The position numbers were made by a program, and so were the translations under genes. The notes under the pieces are model-generated. The model ran no database searches. It was given only the letters and a program-made list of their open reading frames with translations, and was not told where the DNA came from. A DNA stretch of 64,000 bases from UBA11403 sp963784615 (GTDB taxonomy: Bacteria; Pseudomonadota; Gammaproteobacteria; Legionellales; Legionellaceae), in NCBI GenBank assembly GCA_963784615.1, contig CAWASG010000002.1:62001-126000 (forward strand), written 5' to 3'. Numbering within the stretch: the stretch's first letter is position 1; the number at the start of each line of letters is the position of its first letter. Shown in pieces: positions 25,305 through 34,269 of the stretch.

Positions 25305-25408
25305 AATTTACTCTTTTTTTACGTTCATAAATTGCAGTATATAAGTTTGCCAACTAATATTATAGAGTATGATATATAAAATCCTATTGGCCAATAGAAA
25401 TTAATAAT
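25305..25408. promoter_or_regulatory. Divergent icmWX / icmV-dotA promoter region
   Basis: A 104-bp AT-rich gap must hold both promoters. A TTGCCA followed by TGATAT at 17 bp reads toward icmV. A TTGGCA followed by TTATGA at 17 bp, overlapping the first on the other strand, reads toward icmW. These are weak matches. Confidence 0.35.
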
Positions 25409-25873
25409 ATGAAAAAAAATAAATCGAGATCAAAATTTAAGACATTCTTCAACCGCATTTTTAACGTGCGGACGTGGATCGATTGGGATCGCGTTAAAGC
25501 GGGCGGCCAGTTTATTGAAACGGGGGCAAAGAAATACTTTGTTCCCGGTTCAGCCCATCCCATCGCAACAGATACATTCGAAGAAGTTCAGCAGCGCTTA
25601 AATTTGTCGGATGCTGATTTGGCTCAACGTGCTCGTGCTTTGTATCGAATGTGTATCATGATGGCTTGCATCTCGATGGCGCTGTTTCTTTATGGTTTTT
25701 ATCATCTTTTTTCTGGGTCGCTTCATGCTTCCTTGCTAACGTTTGTTCTAACATTGTTAGCCGCAGTAATGAGTTTTCGCTACCATTTTTGGTACTTCCA
25801 AATTAAATCTCGAAAATTAGGGTGTACTTTTCATGAATGGTACCGCCAAGGCTTGTTAGGGGGCAAATCATGA
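25409..25873 (+). CDS. icmV: Dot/Icm membrane protein IcmV
   Basis: 154 residues: a basic N-terminus with FFNRIFNVRTWIDWDRVKAG near 13-32, then two hydrophobic segments (ISMALFLYGFYHLF and LLTFVLTLLAAVMSF) and a charged tail. This is the size and topology of Legionella IcmV, an inner membrane component. Its stop overlaps the dotA start (TCATGATG), so the two are translationally coupled. Confidence 0.92.
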   Translation: MKKNKSRSKFKTFFNRIFNVRTWIDWDRVKAGGQFIETGAKKYFVPGSAHPIATDTFEEVQQRLNLSDADLAQRARALYRMCIMMACISMALFLYGFYHLFSGSLHASLLTFVLTLLAAVMSFRYHFWYFQIKSRKLGCTFHEWYRQGLLGGKS

Positions 25874-28800
25874 TGAAACGCCTATTTTCTTTATTATTAA
25901 TGCTATGCCCTATTGTCCTCTTCGCTGATGACACGATATCGTTTACGCCACCGACTTCCGACTACTCTGTTGGTTGGCTCGCGGATATTTTTGGTGTCGT
26001 TGATGGCGTGTTGCATGGTACGGGAAGCCAGATAGTCGGCCGCATGTTTTCAGTATTTAATGCTGCAGTTATGGCATTGGGCGGGATTATTATTACCTAC
26101 ACCATGCTGGTCTCGACGATGAATACTGCGCATGAAGGCGAGATGCTGGGGAAAAAATGGAGTTCTATTTGGGTGCCCGTTCGAGCTACTGCGGGATTTG
26201 CACTATTGGTTCCCAAAGCCTCTGGATATTGTCTACTGCAAGTTTTTGTCATGTGGGTCGTGGTGCAAGGGGTGGGGGCGGCAGACAAATTATGGGCTGA
26301 AGCGTTAGGATACTTGAATCGCGGTGGTGTGATTATACAAGCACAACAAGATCCTACGGCGGCGCTGCTGGGTGATGCTCCGTCCCAACAACTAAGCGAA
26401 GGCGCGATTACAATTTTATCCGGCCAGGTGTGCATGCTTGCAGTAGAACGACTATTAAAAAATAAATATGCAGCTTATCACGATACAGTAAACGGGGCCG
26501 TGCCGTCAAAATGTTCAGCGAATAACAAGTCAGTCGGGATGACGCTCTTTTGCAAAGAAGGTCCTGTGCCGAGTTTTGCTGATTCGGTTGATTTCATAGC
26601 TGCGAATAAGGTGACTGATCCTTCGCAAAAAATGCCTAGTTTTGATTCAACCACGTATCCATTCTACGCACAATTGAATGGTCTTTGTGGGGTTATTACG
26701 TGGAATAAGATAAGCAACACAGACTTGGCTAATGCAAAGTTAACAACAGAAGAAATGAACACCGCTACGAATGCGAGGGCTATAGCGATTCAGCAAATGT
26801 ACAATGATTTGCTTATGGTGGCTCAAGTGATGATTGATAATGATCCTGACCCTGCTTTTTCAGTTTCAAATTCCGCACCTACACCTACTAGCGGTGGTCG
26901 TCCTCCTCCCAGCCTAACGGGCACTCAACAGACAAGCACGACTACGTCTACGTCTACTAGACCCTCTTCTCAGTGGGCGACCGTACAGTTTGGTGTACCC
27001 TTGATATCAAGCAGTGAAGAATGCGCGCACAGTGGAATAACAGATTGTACGAATTGGGGCTCGGATCCCAGCAACTCCCCCGGAGAAGGGGCCTTATTCA
27101 ATGGGACCGAGCTGGTTGGTGCTGTTCTTGATTACAACGGAGTCATCAATCCGACATTAACCTTATTGGCAAAGTTGAAAAAGCAGTCAACGTCTGACGG
27201 GAATTTTGACACTGGTTCTGGTTTTATTGACCAAGCAAAGGCTAGCGGATGGATTATGGCCGGAAGCTATTTTTTCCAATTGATAAAGCTGAACAATCTG
27301 AATAAGGGATTCAGTGCCGAGGCAACTAAGCCTAAGCCTGATGCTTCGAAAACATATGTTCAAGATTATGGTGATGCAAATTCAGGTTTAAACGGTAGTT
27401 CGTTTAGTTTGGATACCTTCTCGGGCTCCTTTAAGAAACCTACCTCAACGGGTACTTCAAACTGTAACACTAGCAGTTATCTAGCCTTTTGCGAGGTGCT
27501 AGGAGGTGATGCAACTGAGCTGAACCCCATCTTTTCATTATTCACGGGGCATCCTTCCTCAGCGGGCTCGCTCACAAGCTCTTCTCCTTCACATCTCGCC
27601 AAAAGCGTTATAACAGCTGTTCATGTTAATGCTGTACCTGAAGTTTACTACACGAACATCGGATTTACTTCGAGCGCCGCGAGCGCGGCATCCGCGACAT
27701 CCGTATTCGGCTATGCACAAAATGCACTCGTCATACAGTTACCAGGACAGCCGGTAACACCACCGCTGACGTTTTCTAACCTGATGCATGTTAATTTTAA
27801 TGGGACAAGTTTTAAGATGCCCAATGCGAATTTTTCCTGTATGGGGATTGATTTACTCTTCACTGAGTTTTGTCTTGGACGCATGCTTGGTAATCTTATC
27901 TATAACGATATTATTTTAATGTTGTTCAATACGCTTACGGCCTGGTTGGAAAGTTTTGTTTATGGCATTTTCATGAACATGGTGATGATCCCGCTGGATG
28001 CCATGGCGGCGATATTTACGCAAGGGATTAGAATTCTCGATGTGCAAGGGATTAATCCTGTCGTAGCCTTAGCGCAAATGGGAACCTATTATATTAATTT
28101 TGTGGGTAAATTGTGGTTCGCGGTGATCTTCACTGAAGCCATTACAAGATTAATCAATCCGTTCGAGTGGCCGCTGGCGGCGATTATGTTTATGGCGCTG
28201 CCTATTACGATTGCCTGGTCTCTGATTATGTTGGGGGTAGGTATGATTACGGCGTACTATGTTCCTCTGATCCCTTATATGATCTTTTTGTTCGGCGCAA
28301 TCGCCTGGTTTATGGCGGTTATTGAAGCAATGGTTGCTGCACCTATCGTGGCGCTGGGGGTGATTCATCCCGAGGGGCATGATATTTTTGGTAAAGGAGA
28401 AGCGGCCATTATGATTTTGATGAATGTTTTCTTGCGACCTGCGATGATGATTATTGGCTTTATTACCGCAATTTCATTATGTTATGTGGGTGTTTGGGTT
28501 TTGAACGCGGGATTTGATCGCGCCATTGGCTTTATGCAGTCCGGGACGTCTACCTGTGATTCATATAAGGCGAAAGGCATGCAAGAAACAGTGCATGGCA
28601 CACATGATGGCTCATTTATAAAGGGCGATGATAGTGATAATCAATATACTGGTGTAGCTTGCCATTCTCGTAAAGGCACAGATGAAAGTTCGTGGCAAGC
28701 TGCTGGAACGAGAATTGAAGCGGATTATGCCTCAGCCGTTCCCGACGCGGGGACTGTTTCAGGGGGTTACACCCAGTGGGCAGGGGTGTTTGCATTTATG

Positions 28801-29076
28801 TTCTCTATTCTTATTTACACGACGATATACATGACTCTTGTTGAAAAAGCATTTACGCTCATTTCATCTCTTCCGGATAATATTCTACGATGGATAGGCG
28901 GTCAGCAAGAAAGACACGGTCAGGAATCCGCAGCGTGGGCGGGGGATGTTAAAAAAGGAGTCGAAAAAGCAGAAGGCGATACGCAAAAAGCGATGATGCA
29001 AGCTGGTAAAGCTGGAATGGCGAAGGCTCCTACAGGAAGCAAAGGGAAACTTGAAGCTGATACTGATGTGTCGTGA
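25870..29076 (+). CDS. dotA: Dot/Icm polytopic membrane protein DotA
   Basis: About 1068 residues starting at ATG 25870 (or the next ATG), with AGGGGGC upstream. It has a signal peptide (MMKRLFSLLLMLCPIVLFAD), membrane segments near 70-90 and 110-140, a very large Ser/Thr-rich periplasmic region (about 150-660) and a cluster of membrane segments between 670 and 910. A soluble tail follows, ending in a Lys/Ala-rich stretch. DotA is essential for Dot/Icm function and can be released as ring structures in Legionella. Length is slightly above the Legionella protein. Confidence 0.95.
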   Translation: MMKRLFSLLLMLCPIVLFADDTISFTPPTSDYSVGWLADIFGVVDGVLHGTGSQIVGRMFSVFNAAVMALGGIIITYTMLVSTMNTAHEGEMLGKKWSSIWVPVRATAGFALLVPKASGYCLLQVFVMWVVVQGVGAADKLWAEALGYLNRGGVIIQAQQDPTAALLGDAPSQQLSEGAITILSGQVCMLAVERLLKNKYAAYHDTVNGAVPSKCSANNKSVGMTLFCKEGPVPSFADSVDFIAANKVTDPSQKMPSFDSTTYPFYAQLNGLCGVITWNKISNTDLANAKLTTEEMNTATNARAIAIQQMYNDLLMVAQVMIDNDPDPAFSVSNSAPTPTSGGRPPPSLTGTQQTSTTTSTSTRPSSQWATVQFGVPLISSSEECAHSGITDCTNWGSDPSNSPGEGALFNGTELVGAVLDYNGVINPTLTLLAKLKKQSTSDGNFDTGSGFIDQAKASGWIMAGSYFFQLIKLNNLNKGFSAEATKPKPDASKTYVQDYGDANSGLNGSSFSLDTFSGSFKKPTSTGTSNCNTSSYLAFCEVLGGDATELNPIFSLFTGHPSSAGSLTSSSPSHLAKSVITAVHVNAVPEVYYTNIGFTSSAASAASATSVFGYAQNALVIQLPGQPVTPPLTFSNLMHVNFNGTSFKMPNANFSCMGIDLLFTEFCLGRMLGNLIYNDIILMLFNTLTAWLESFVYGIFMNMVMIPLDAMAAIFTQGIRILDVQGINPVVALAQMGTYYINFVGKLWFAVIFTEAITRLINPFEWPLAAIMFMALPITIAWSLIMLGVGMITAYYVPLIPYMIFLFGAIAWFMAVIEAMVAAPIVALGVIHPEGHDIFGKGEAAIMILMNVFLRPAMMIIGFITAISLCYVGVWVLNAGFDRAIGFMQSGTSTCDSYKAKGMQETVHGTHDGSFIKGDDSDNQYTGVACHSRKGTDESSWQAAGTRIEADYASAVPDAGTVSGGYTQWAGVFAFMFSILIYTTIYMTLVEKAFTLISSLPDNILRWIGGQQERHGQESAAWAGDVKKGVEKAEGDTQKAMMQAGKAGMAKAPTGSKGKLEADTDVS

Positions 29077-29141
29077 AACATTCTACTCATTAAGACAATT
29101 GATGGTGCAAATAAAAAAACCTCACAAAGTCCAACATCAAC

Positions 29142-29194
29142 GAAGCCCAACATGATGATTGTGTTGGGCTTCGCTCTCGTTCAACCCAACCTAC
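29142..29194. repeat. REP palindrome, degenerate left arm
   Basis: The right arm (GGGCTTCGCTCTCGTTCAAC to CCTAC) is intact. The left arm keeps only CGAAGCCCAAC. It lies between the convergent dotA and dotB 3' ends. Confidence 0.8.
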
Positions 29195-29243
29195 GTCTGA
29201 TTAATTCCCTTCATTGATATTGCGCGCAGTATAGCGCTGCGTT

Positions 29244-30377
29244 TTATTTCAATGCTTCTCTCGTTCCTGCAATGATGAGTTTATAGACCCGCTCGCTGAT
29301 GATGCCTTGTTGAAACTTTTCTTTAGCATCAACCGTCATCAATTGACCTCGCTCACGTACTAATTTTCGCGTGAGTGAGGTGACCTCGTTTGGATTGCCC
29401 TCGAGCAGAATATCTCGAACGGCTTCATCAAAAACAAGATACTCGCGCAATGCAACCCGTTTTTCATCCACCGTCGGCACGAGTTTTTGCCAAATACATA
29501 GGCGAATGGTTTCTAAAATATCGATGGTTCTGCCTAATCGCTCCTCGCCTGAAAATGAGGTAACCAAGCGGCGCATGGTTTCAGCAACACCGGATGTATG
29601 TAGCGTTGTATAAACAGGGTGGCCTGTGAGGGCCGCTTCCAGCGCAGCGCTAATGGTCTCGGAGTCTCGACACTCGCCAACCATAATCAAACGCGGTTTA
29701 CGTCGTAAAGCATTGCGAACCCCATCTGCAAACGAAGGCAAATGGCGTGGAATTTCGGATTGACTGACAACAGCCGATGTGGTTTCTATCTCATCATAGA
29801 CAAATTCGATAGGCGACTCATACGTCAGTACCTTGCGGTTGGAGTCTTCAGTCTCGATTAAACTGCGAATAATAGAAGCTAATAACGTTGACTTACCTGA
29901 GCCGGTGGCGCCAGTAATAAAGACAATGCCTTCTTGAGGAGCAAGGGCCTCAATAATATTCTCGGGCAAACCCATGAGGTCAAGTTTGGGCGGGGTTGTT
30001 GGAATGGAGCGTAGGGTAATTTGAATGGCATCATGTCCTTCAACCATGCACGCCGTAGCGTTGACGCGGTAACGATAGCGAGCGGCTCGGTTGGGACGAA
30101 ATTCATAATGGGTGTCGATGTCTTTGCCTGAAAGGAGTTGCGTGGTGGCGTTAGGGCCATAGACGCCATTGATTAAATCTGCAATCTCGGTATTAGACAG
30201 ACGGCGATTAGTGAGTTTTATTAAAACGCCATACACTTCAGCATATATGGGTTCGCCGGTTTGCAAGGTGATATCTGATGCATTAAGTTGCTCTGCATGT
30301 TCAAGAAGCCTATCGAGGAACACGGGTGAAAAACGGGTTGGTTCGTCTGGCATCAGGTTGATATGCGTGCTACTCAT
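29244..30377 (-). CDS. dotB: Dot/Icm ATPase DotB
   Basis: 377 residues of the PilT/VirB11-like secretion ATPase family. Walker A is GATGSGKST (156-164), Walker B region RLIMVGECRD (229-238) and the His box TGHPVYTTLH (251-260). The hexamer docks on the DotO ATPase at the inner membrane and powers substrate transfer. AGGAG precedes the ATG. In Legionella it follows dotC and dotD; here the order is the same but a ~210-bp palindrome separates it from dotC. Confidence 0.95.
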   Translation of the reverse strand: MSSTHINLMPDEPTRFSPVFLDRLLEHAEQLNASDITLQTGEPIYAEVYGVLIKLTNRRLSNTEIADLINGVYGPNATTQLLSGKDIDTHYEFRPNRAARYRYRVNATACMVEGHDAIQITLRSIPTTPPKLDLMGLPENIIEALAPQEGIVFITGATGSGKSTLLASIIRSLIETEDSNRKVLTYESPIEFVYDEIETTSAVVSQSEIPRHLPSFADGVRNALRRKPRLIMVGECRDSETISAALEAALTGHPVYTTLHTSGVAETMRRLVTSFSGEERLGRTIDILETIRLCIWQKLVPTVDEKRVALREYLVFDEAVRDILLEGNPNEVTSLTRKLVRERGQLMTVDAKEKFQQGIISERVYKLIIAGTREALK

Positions 30378-30416
30378 GGCGGCTCCTGTTATTAGTACTT
30401 GGAGAAACGTAACTGT

Positions 30417-30630
30417 TTGGGGAAGAGAAAGGGGAAGGGGAAAGGAAAGGGAAAGGGATAAAGGGAAAGATCGGGCACGGGCACGCTCACGGGCGCGGGC
30501 ACGTGAATGTGCGCTACGCGGCTTTTATATTAAAAAACTCGCGTAGCGATCATTCACGTGCACGCGCCCGTGAGCGTGCCCGTGCCCGATCTTTCTCTTT
30601 CCCTTTGTCCCTTTCCCTTTTCCCTTCCCG
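30417..30630. repeat. ~210-bp palindrome between dotC and dotB
   Basis: The left arm is a purine run (GGGGAAGAGAAAGGGGAAGG and on) followed by GATCGGGCACGGGCACGCTC. Both are mirrored on the right arm (GAGCGTGCCCGTGCCCGATC, then a pyrimidine run). Arms are about 95-105 bp with some mismatches, around a central GCTACGCG / CGCGTAGC pair and an AT-rich loop. Confidence 0.92.
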
Positions 30631-30650
30631 AGTAATTACGTTCAAACTAC

Positions 30651-31580
30651 TTATTCGTTAACTGGTGTAATGAGTGGCTGCCAGCTATTGTTGCTGATAC
30701 GAATTTTGTTTGTTTTGATCATTCGTTCCAGTTGTCTGAATTGTTTTAAAGCATCTTCATCGACTTCAACGGGTGCCCGCCACTCTTTACTGTTAACATT
30801 CAAAGCAGGAAGCGCTGTGATCCGCAGTACGCGATCATCAATACGAATCTCATCGCCATCACCGGTTACACCCAAATCGGTGTGTGAAACGTAAGGCGGG
30901 GATACCATATTCATGGCCAATAATTTGCGGTAGAGGATCATGCCATGAAAATCTTCTTTTATGCGGGCAACGCTTTCTTCTAAAATACTGTCTGCCTGTT
31001 CAACGCCATTTTTCCAACCCTTTTCGACAAAATGCTTCCATAGTTCATGCTCCTCACGTGTTTTAGGTAGCAGGGTCACATTGGGGTATTCTGGTTGGTT
31101 AAAATCCATCCATAAATATTGACGCCAATTGGGAGGGGTTGTAATGAATCGTGCCTGTTTGGAAACTTTGTAGGTTCTATCGGAGATGCGAATGTTTTGC
31201 GTGTTAGCCAAATTCAGCGTATTTTGTCCTTCAAGCAAAACGGGCGGTAGTACATTGTGTTCAAGAATCAGGGCATTAAAATTATAAATTGCATCTAAAC
31301 GACGCGCTTGTCTGACCAGTTGATCGTCAATGAGCTTGGCGCGCGCGGCTAAGCCTGATTGCGCGCCTAAACTAAGAGCCGTTTCTTTTAACCCCATTTC
31401 GCGAATTTTGCCCATGGCGGGTAAATGCGTTCTTCCTCGTGCTTTTTTGGGCGCAGACATGGCTTGTAAGCCTGCCAGTGAGTCCATGTTTCCGACTTGC
31501 GCACGGCGGTGTGATGTTGAGGAGCAGCCAACCGCAAGCAGGATGACAGCAATGTGTGCGTTACGAATAAATTTTAGCAT
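30651..31580 (-). CDS. dotC: Dot/Icm outer membrane lipoprotein DotC
   Basis: 309 residues from ATG 31580, chosen because it gives a lipoprotein signal with lipobox LAVGC near residue 19 and matches known DotC length. The start lies inside the last codons of dotD (20-nt overlap). DotC, with DotD and DotH, forms the outer membrane core ring. The mature part shows NILEHN-like ALILEHNVLPPVLLEGQNTL and WMDFNQPEYPNVTLLPKTR. Confidence 0.93.
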   Translation of the reverse strand: MLKFIRNAHIAVILLAVGCSSTSHRRAQVGNMDSLAGLQAMSAPKKARGRTHLPAMGKIREMGLKETALSLGAQSGLAARAKLIDDQLVRQARRLDAIYNFNALILEHNVLPPVLLEGQNTLNLANTQNIRISDRTYKVSKQARFITTPPNWRQYLWMDFNQPEYPNVTLLPKTREEHELWKHFVEKGWKNGVEQADSILEESVARIKEDFHGMILYRKLLAMNMVSPPYVSHTDLGVTGDGDEIRIDDRVLRITALPALNVNSKEWRAPVEVDEDALKQFRQLERMIKTNKIRISNNSWQPLITPVNE

Positions 31581-32049
31581 AGCGTAATTCAACAACTTGA
31601 TGGTTGGGATAGACATGAATATTCGCCTTATTGCCGGCTTGATAATCAATGTCACGTAATATTTCAACCAAACTTTCATCCTTGGTGGTTAAGCTAATCA
31701 ATACGGGCACCGCTGGTTCTTTACCAAAGACGTGCAGTCGATAATGGGCGGCGTGAGCAATGCGTTTGGTGAGCTCTTCAATTGGTCCTGACCAGTCGAT
31801 AGAAGCGCGTGTTTGTAAATTGTAAGTTGATGGAATCGTGAGGTGATTATTGCGATGACGAGGCGTCACGACTTTTTCAACTTTGGCCATTTCAAGCATC
31901 GAGTCACTTATCGAGCTGGCTGCTTCAGCGAGTCTAATCGTCGCATCGTCAGTGGGGTTATTGACGGGTGGTTTTCTTAATATCCCGCCAGCGCATCCGG
32001 CAAGAAAGAGAGTTGAAATAAATAAAAGCAGACTAAGACATCTGTTCAT
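31561..32049 (-). CDS. dotD: Dot/Icm outer membrane lipoprotein DotD
   Basis: 162 residues from ATG 32049. The N-terminal signal ends in lipobox LAGC near residue 19. The C-terminal domain is of secretin N-domain type (SIDWSGPIEELTKRIAHAAH and VPVLISL). DotD helps place DotH in the outer membrane. It is first of dotD-dotC, with dotB further down; no strong ribosome site is visible. Confidence 0.92.
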   Translation of the reverse strand: MNRCLSLLLFISTLFLAGCAGGILRKPPVNNPTDDATIRLAEAASSISDSMLEMAKVEKVVTPRHRNNHLTIPSTYNLQTRASIDWSGPIEELTKRIAHAAHYRLHVFGKEPAVPVLISLTTKDESLVEILRDIDYQAGNKANIHVYPNHQVVELRYAKIYS

Positions 32050-32145
32050 GTGTGTATTAACTAATTCGATTGATGATACATCGATTGAAACAGGAGGCGG
32101 CAAAGATGTCAATGATTTTCTGTGCTGGGTGGGTTGGTTTGAGTG

Positions 32146-32185
32146 CGTAGCTCCACTGCCATTAAGTTAGGGGAATTAATCGGAG
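32146..32185 (+). repeat. Short interspersed motif, copy 2
   Basis: CGTAGCTCCACTGCCATTAA followed by GTTAGGGGAATTAATCGGAG runs straight into the REP palindrome at 32185. It is closely similar to the inverted copy at 50369-50406, which adjoins another REP. Confidence 0.65.
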
Positions 32186-32259
32186 TAGGTTGGGTTGAGC
32201 GAGAGCGAAGCCCAACATGACGATTTTGTTGGGCTTCGCTCTCGCTCAACCCAACCTAC
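32185..32259. repeat. REP palindrome overlapping rsmD end
   Basis: Standard arms GTAGGTTGGGTTGAGCGAGA with loop ATGACGATTTT. The right arm encodes the last four codons of rsmD and its stop. Confidence 0.9.
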
Positions 32260-32800
32260 GGCGCTTTACTAATCCATAAAACACTTGCCCAGCTTTTTTG
32301 TGCTTCAGTGTTTCCCATGTGGACTGTGGCAGTTCGATGTCATTTGAAGACTCGATGTAAACCAGTCCGCCTGGATTTAATGCGGTTGATTGGCTGATCT
32401 CATTTAAGCAAGTCAACAATAGATTAGACTTGAAGGGGGGGTCGAGAAAGATGATATCAAAAGATCGTTTGGTATTGCGGATAAATTCGACTGCATCGGT
32501 GTTAATCGCCGTTAAGCGGGGGTTATTAAATCCCGAAATAATAGAGTGTAAATTGGCGAAAACGGTTGGGCTTTGTTCAATCAAACAGACTTCAGATGCC
32601 CCTCTGGAAAAGGCTTCAAATCCCATGGCGCCGCTGCCGGCAAATGCATCCAGGCAGTGTGCATTGCGGATGTCATGCATTAACCAATTGAATACCGTTT
32701 CACGGACACGGTCGGGGGTTGGGCGTAATCCTTCGCTATCGGGGAATGGTATTTTTTTCCCCCGATACTGGCCCCCGATGATGCGTACGGTCTGCTTCAT
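32246..32800 (-). CDS. rsmD: 16S rRNA guanine-N2 methyltransferase RsmD
   Basis: 184 residues: an SAM-binding Rossmann fold with LDAFAGSGAMGFEA (50-63) and the catalytic motif FLDPPF near 119-124, preceded by LRPTPDRVRETVFNWL (26-41). It methylates G966 of 16S rRNA. The C-terminus KRRRLG is partly encoded by a REP palindrome whose GGTTGA gives the stop. Its ATG overlaps the stop of the M16 gene upstream by 4 bp, so it ends a three-gene minus-strand operon. Confidence 0.93.
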   Translation of the reverse strand: MKQTVRIIGGQYRGKKIPFPDSEGLRPTPDRVRETVFNWLMHDIRNAHCLDAFAGSGAMGFEAFSRGASEVCLIEQSPTVFANLHSIISGFNNPRLTAINTDAVEFIRNTKRSFDIIFLDPPFKSNLLLTCLNEISQSTALNPGGLVYIESSNDIELPQSTWETLKHKKAGQVFYGLVKRRRLG

Positions 32801-34269
32801 TTTTTCCCTACAGTGACTTCGAGCAACGCGTTTGGGGATAGTTGCGTTTGAAAGGCTTTTTTAACATCTGCTGCTGTCACTTCGTTGATGTGTTGGATGT
32901 AGGTCTCCAAGAAATTTTCAGGCAAATGATAAAACGCGATTTTGATTAGAATATCCGCAATGCTACGGTTACTCGCTAGGGACAGAGGGAACCCGCCCGT
33001 CAAAAATTGCTTGGTTGCTTGTAATTTCTCAACACTTGGGCCGTCTTTGATAAAAGCAACCAAAATATCGCGGGTTAATTGGGCCGCTAATGTTGCCTGG
33101 CTATTACGCGTCGACAAGGTGATGATGAAGGGGCCTGGTCCCGGCATTGGGGCGAATTGGCTATAGACACCATAGGTTAGCCCGCGTTTTTCACGAAGCT
33201 CAATGGCAAGTGTGGATACTAGGCTTGCCCCGCCTAAAATGTTATTTCCAACCAGGAGTGGGAAATAATATGGATTGTGATGATCAATACCCAATTGCCC
33301 AATACGAACCATGGTTTGCGATGAGGGGAACGGGATGTGAATGGACTCATTCTTTGTTAGTTTCGATGCTTTGGGTATGGGGGCAGCTTCTTGCCCTTCA
33401 GGTAATGCAGATACAAGCTCATCGGCAACTTGATGTGCCGTTTGGGAGTCAATAGCCCCAACGAGAACAAGCACCGCATTTTTGCCAACAAAATAGCGGT
33501 GATAAAAATCACGAACTTGTTTTAGTGTAATGGCATTTACATGAGTCGCGTCACCTATAACAGGATGAGCATAAGGGTGTTGGCCATAAAGCGCGCTGAA
33601 AAAAGTGAGATTAGCGACCTCTTCGGGAGATTCCTGGAGTTGTTTAATCGCCATCAGTTGTTGGCTTTTTTCTCGAGCAAAGGCTACTTCTGGAAAGTTT
33701 GGTTCATTCACAATTAAACCTAACGCTTCAACGGCTTCCTTGAGTGCATCCGGTCTTGATAGGGTTCTAATGCTGAGCGTGACCATATCACGGGAGGAAT
33801 CGGCTTTAAATTGCGCGCCTGTTTTTTCTATTTTTTCCGCAATTTTGTCGGCACTCCATCCATTGTTTCCCTGATTGAGCAGTTGAGTGGTGAGTGCGCT
33901 TAATCCAAACTGTTCTCCGTCATAGGCAGAACCCGCGGCAAAGGCGATACTGATATCCAGCATCGGTACTTCACTCGCTGGATAAAAAACGACACGAACC
34001 CCATTTTTAGTTTGCCACTGCTCCGTTTTGTAGGATGTGGCCAAACTGAGTTGGCTTATGAGGAGGGAAGTAATCAGTACAATAAAATGAGGTATCTTCT
34101 CGATATCGCAGACTAATCTCAGGCGCCCTACTTTCCGCGGCTTGTCCGCGGAATCCAGAGATCCAATCCTTACGTGAAATCCCTGGATTCCGCGGACAAG
34201 CCGCGGAAAGTCGGCGAATGAGATTGCCCGATGATATCGAGAGGATACAAAATGCAAAATTTTTTTCAT
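32797..34269 (-). CDS. Non-catalytic M16 peptidase with N-terminal insert
   Basis: 490 residues of the insulinase/M16 family without the HxxEH zinc motif (LSALTTQLLNQG stands at that place), so it is the partner subunit. Family regions GPGPFIITLSTR and ELREKRGLTYGVYSQF are present. The ATG at 34269 overlaps the stop of the catalytic M16 gene (ATGA). A 165-bp in-frame insertion sits directly after codon 7. Removing it gives MKKILHFIVLITSLLISQ, a normal signal peptide; with it, the hydrophobic segment starts near residue 63. Export may be impaired or altered. Confidence 0.88.
   Translation of the reverse strand: MKKILHFVSSRYHRAISFADFPRLVRGIQGFHVRIGSLDSADKPRKVGRLRLVCDIEKIPHFIVLITSLLISQLSLATSYKTEQWQTKNGVRVVFYPASEVPMLDISIAFAAGSAYDGEQFGLSALTTQLLNQGNNGWSADKIAEKIEKTGAQFKADSSRDMVTLSIRTLSRPDALKEAVEALGLIVNEPNFPEVAFAREKSQQLMAIKQLQESPEEVANLTFFSALYGQHPYAHPVIGDATHVNAITLKQVRDFYHRYFVGKNAVLVLVGAIDSQTAHQVADELVSALPEGQEAAPIPKASKLTKNESIHIPFPSSQTMVRIGQLGIDHHNPYYFPLLVGNNILGGASLVSTLAIELREKRGLTYGVYSQFAPMPGPGPFIITLSTRNSQATLAAQLTRDILVAFIKDGPSVEKLQATKQFLTGGFPLSLASNRSIADILIKIAFYHLPENFLETYIQHINEVTAADVKKAFQTQLSPNALLEVTVGKK
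34084..34254. mobile_element. Palindromic insertion with 6-bp target duplication
   Basis: A 159-bp palindrome runs from about 34090 to 34248, with end arms GTATCTTCTCGATATC and GATATCGAGAGGATAC. The inner arms are CTTTCCGCGGCTTGTCCGCG and complement. Direct repeats AAAATG flank it (34084-34089, 34249-34254). Element plus one repeat is 165 bp, or 55 codons. It resembles the protein-coding palindromic elements described in Rickettsia (RPE), by behaviour rather than by checked homology. Confidence 0.88.

Noticed and set aside
25307..25322. GTAAA-N6-GTAAA on the minus strand as a CpxR site before icmW
   Set aside because: The spacing is 6 rather than 5, it lies only 3 nt before the start codon, and the sequence is a simple A-rich leader that includes the likely ribosome site.
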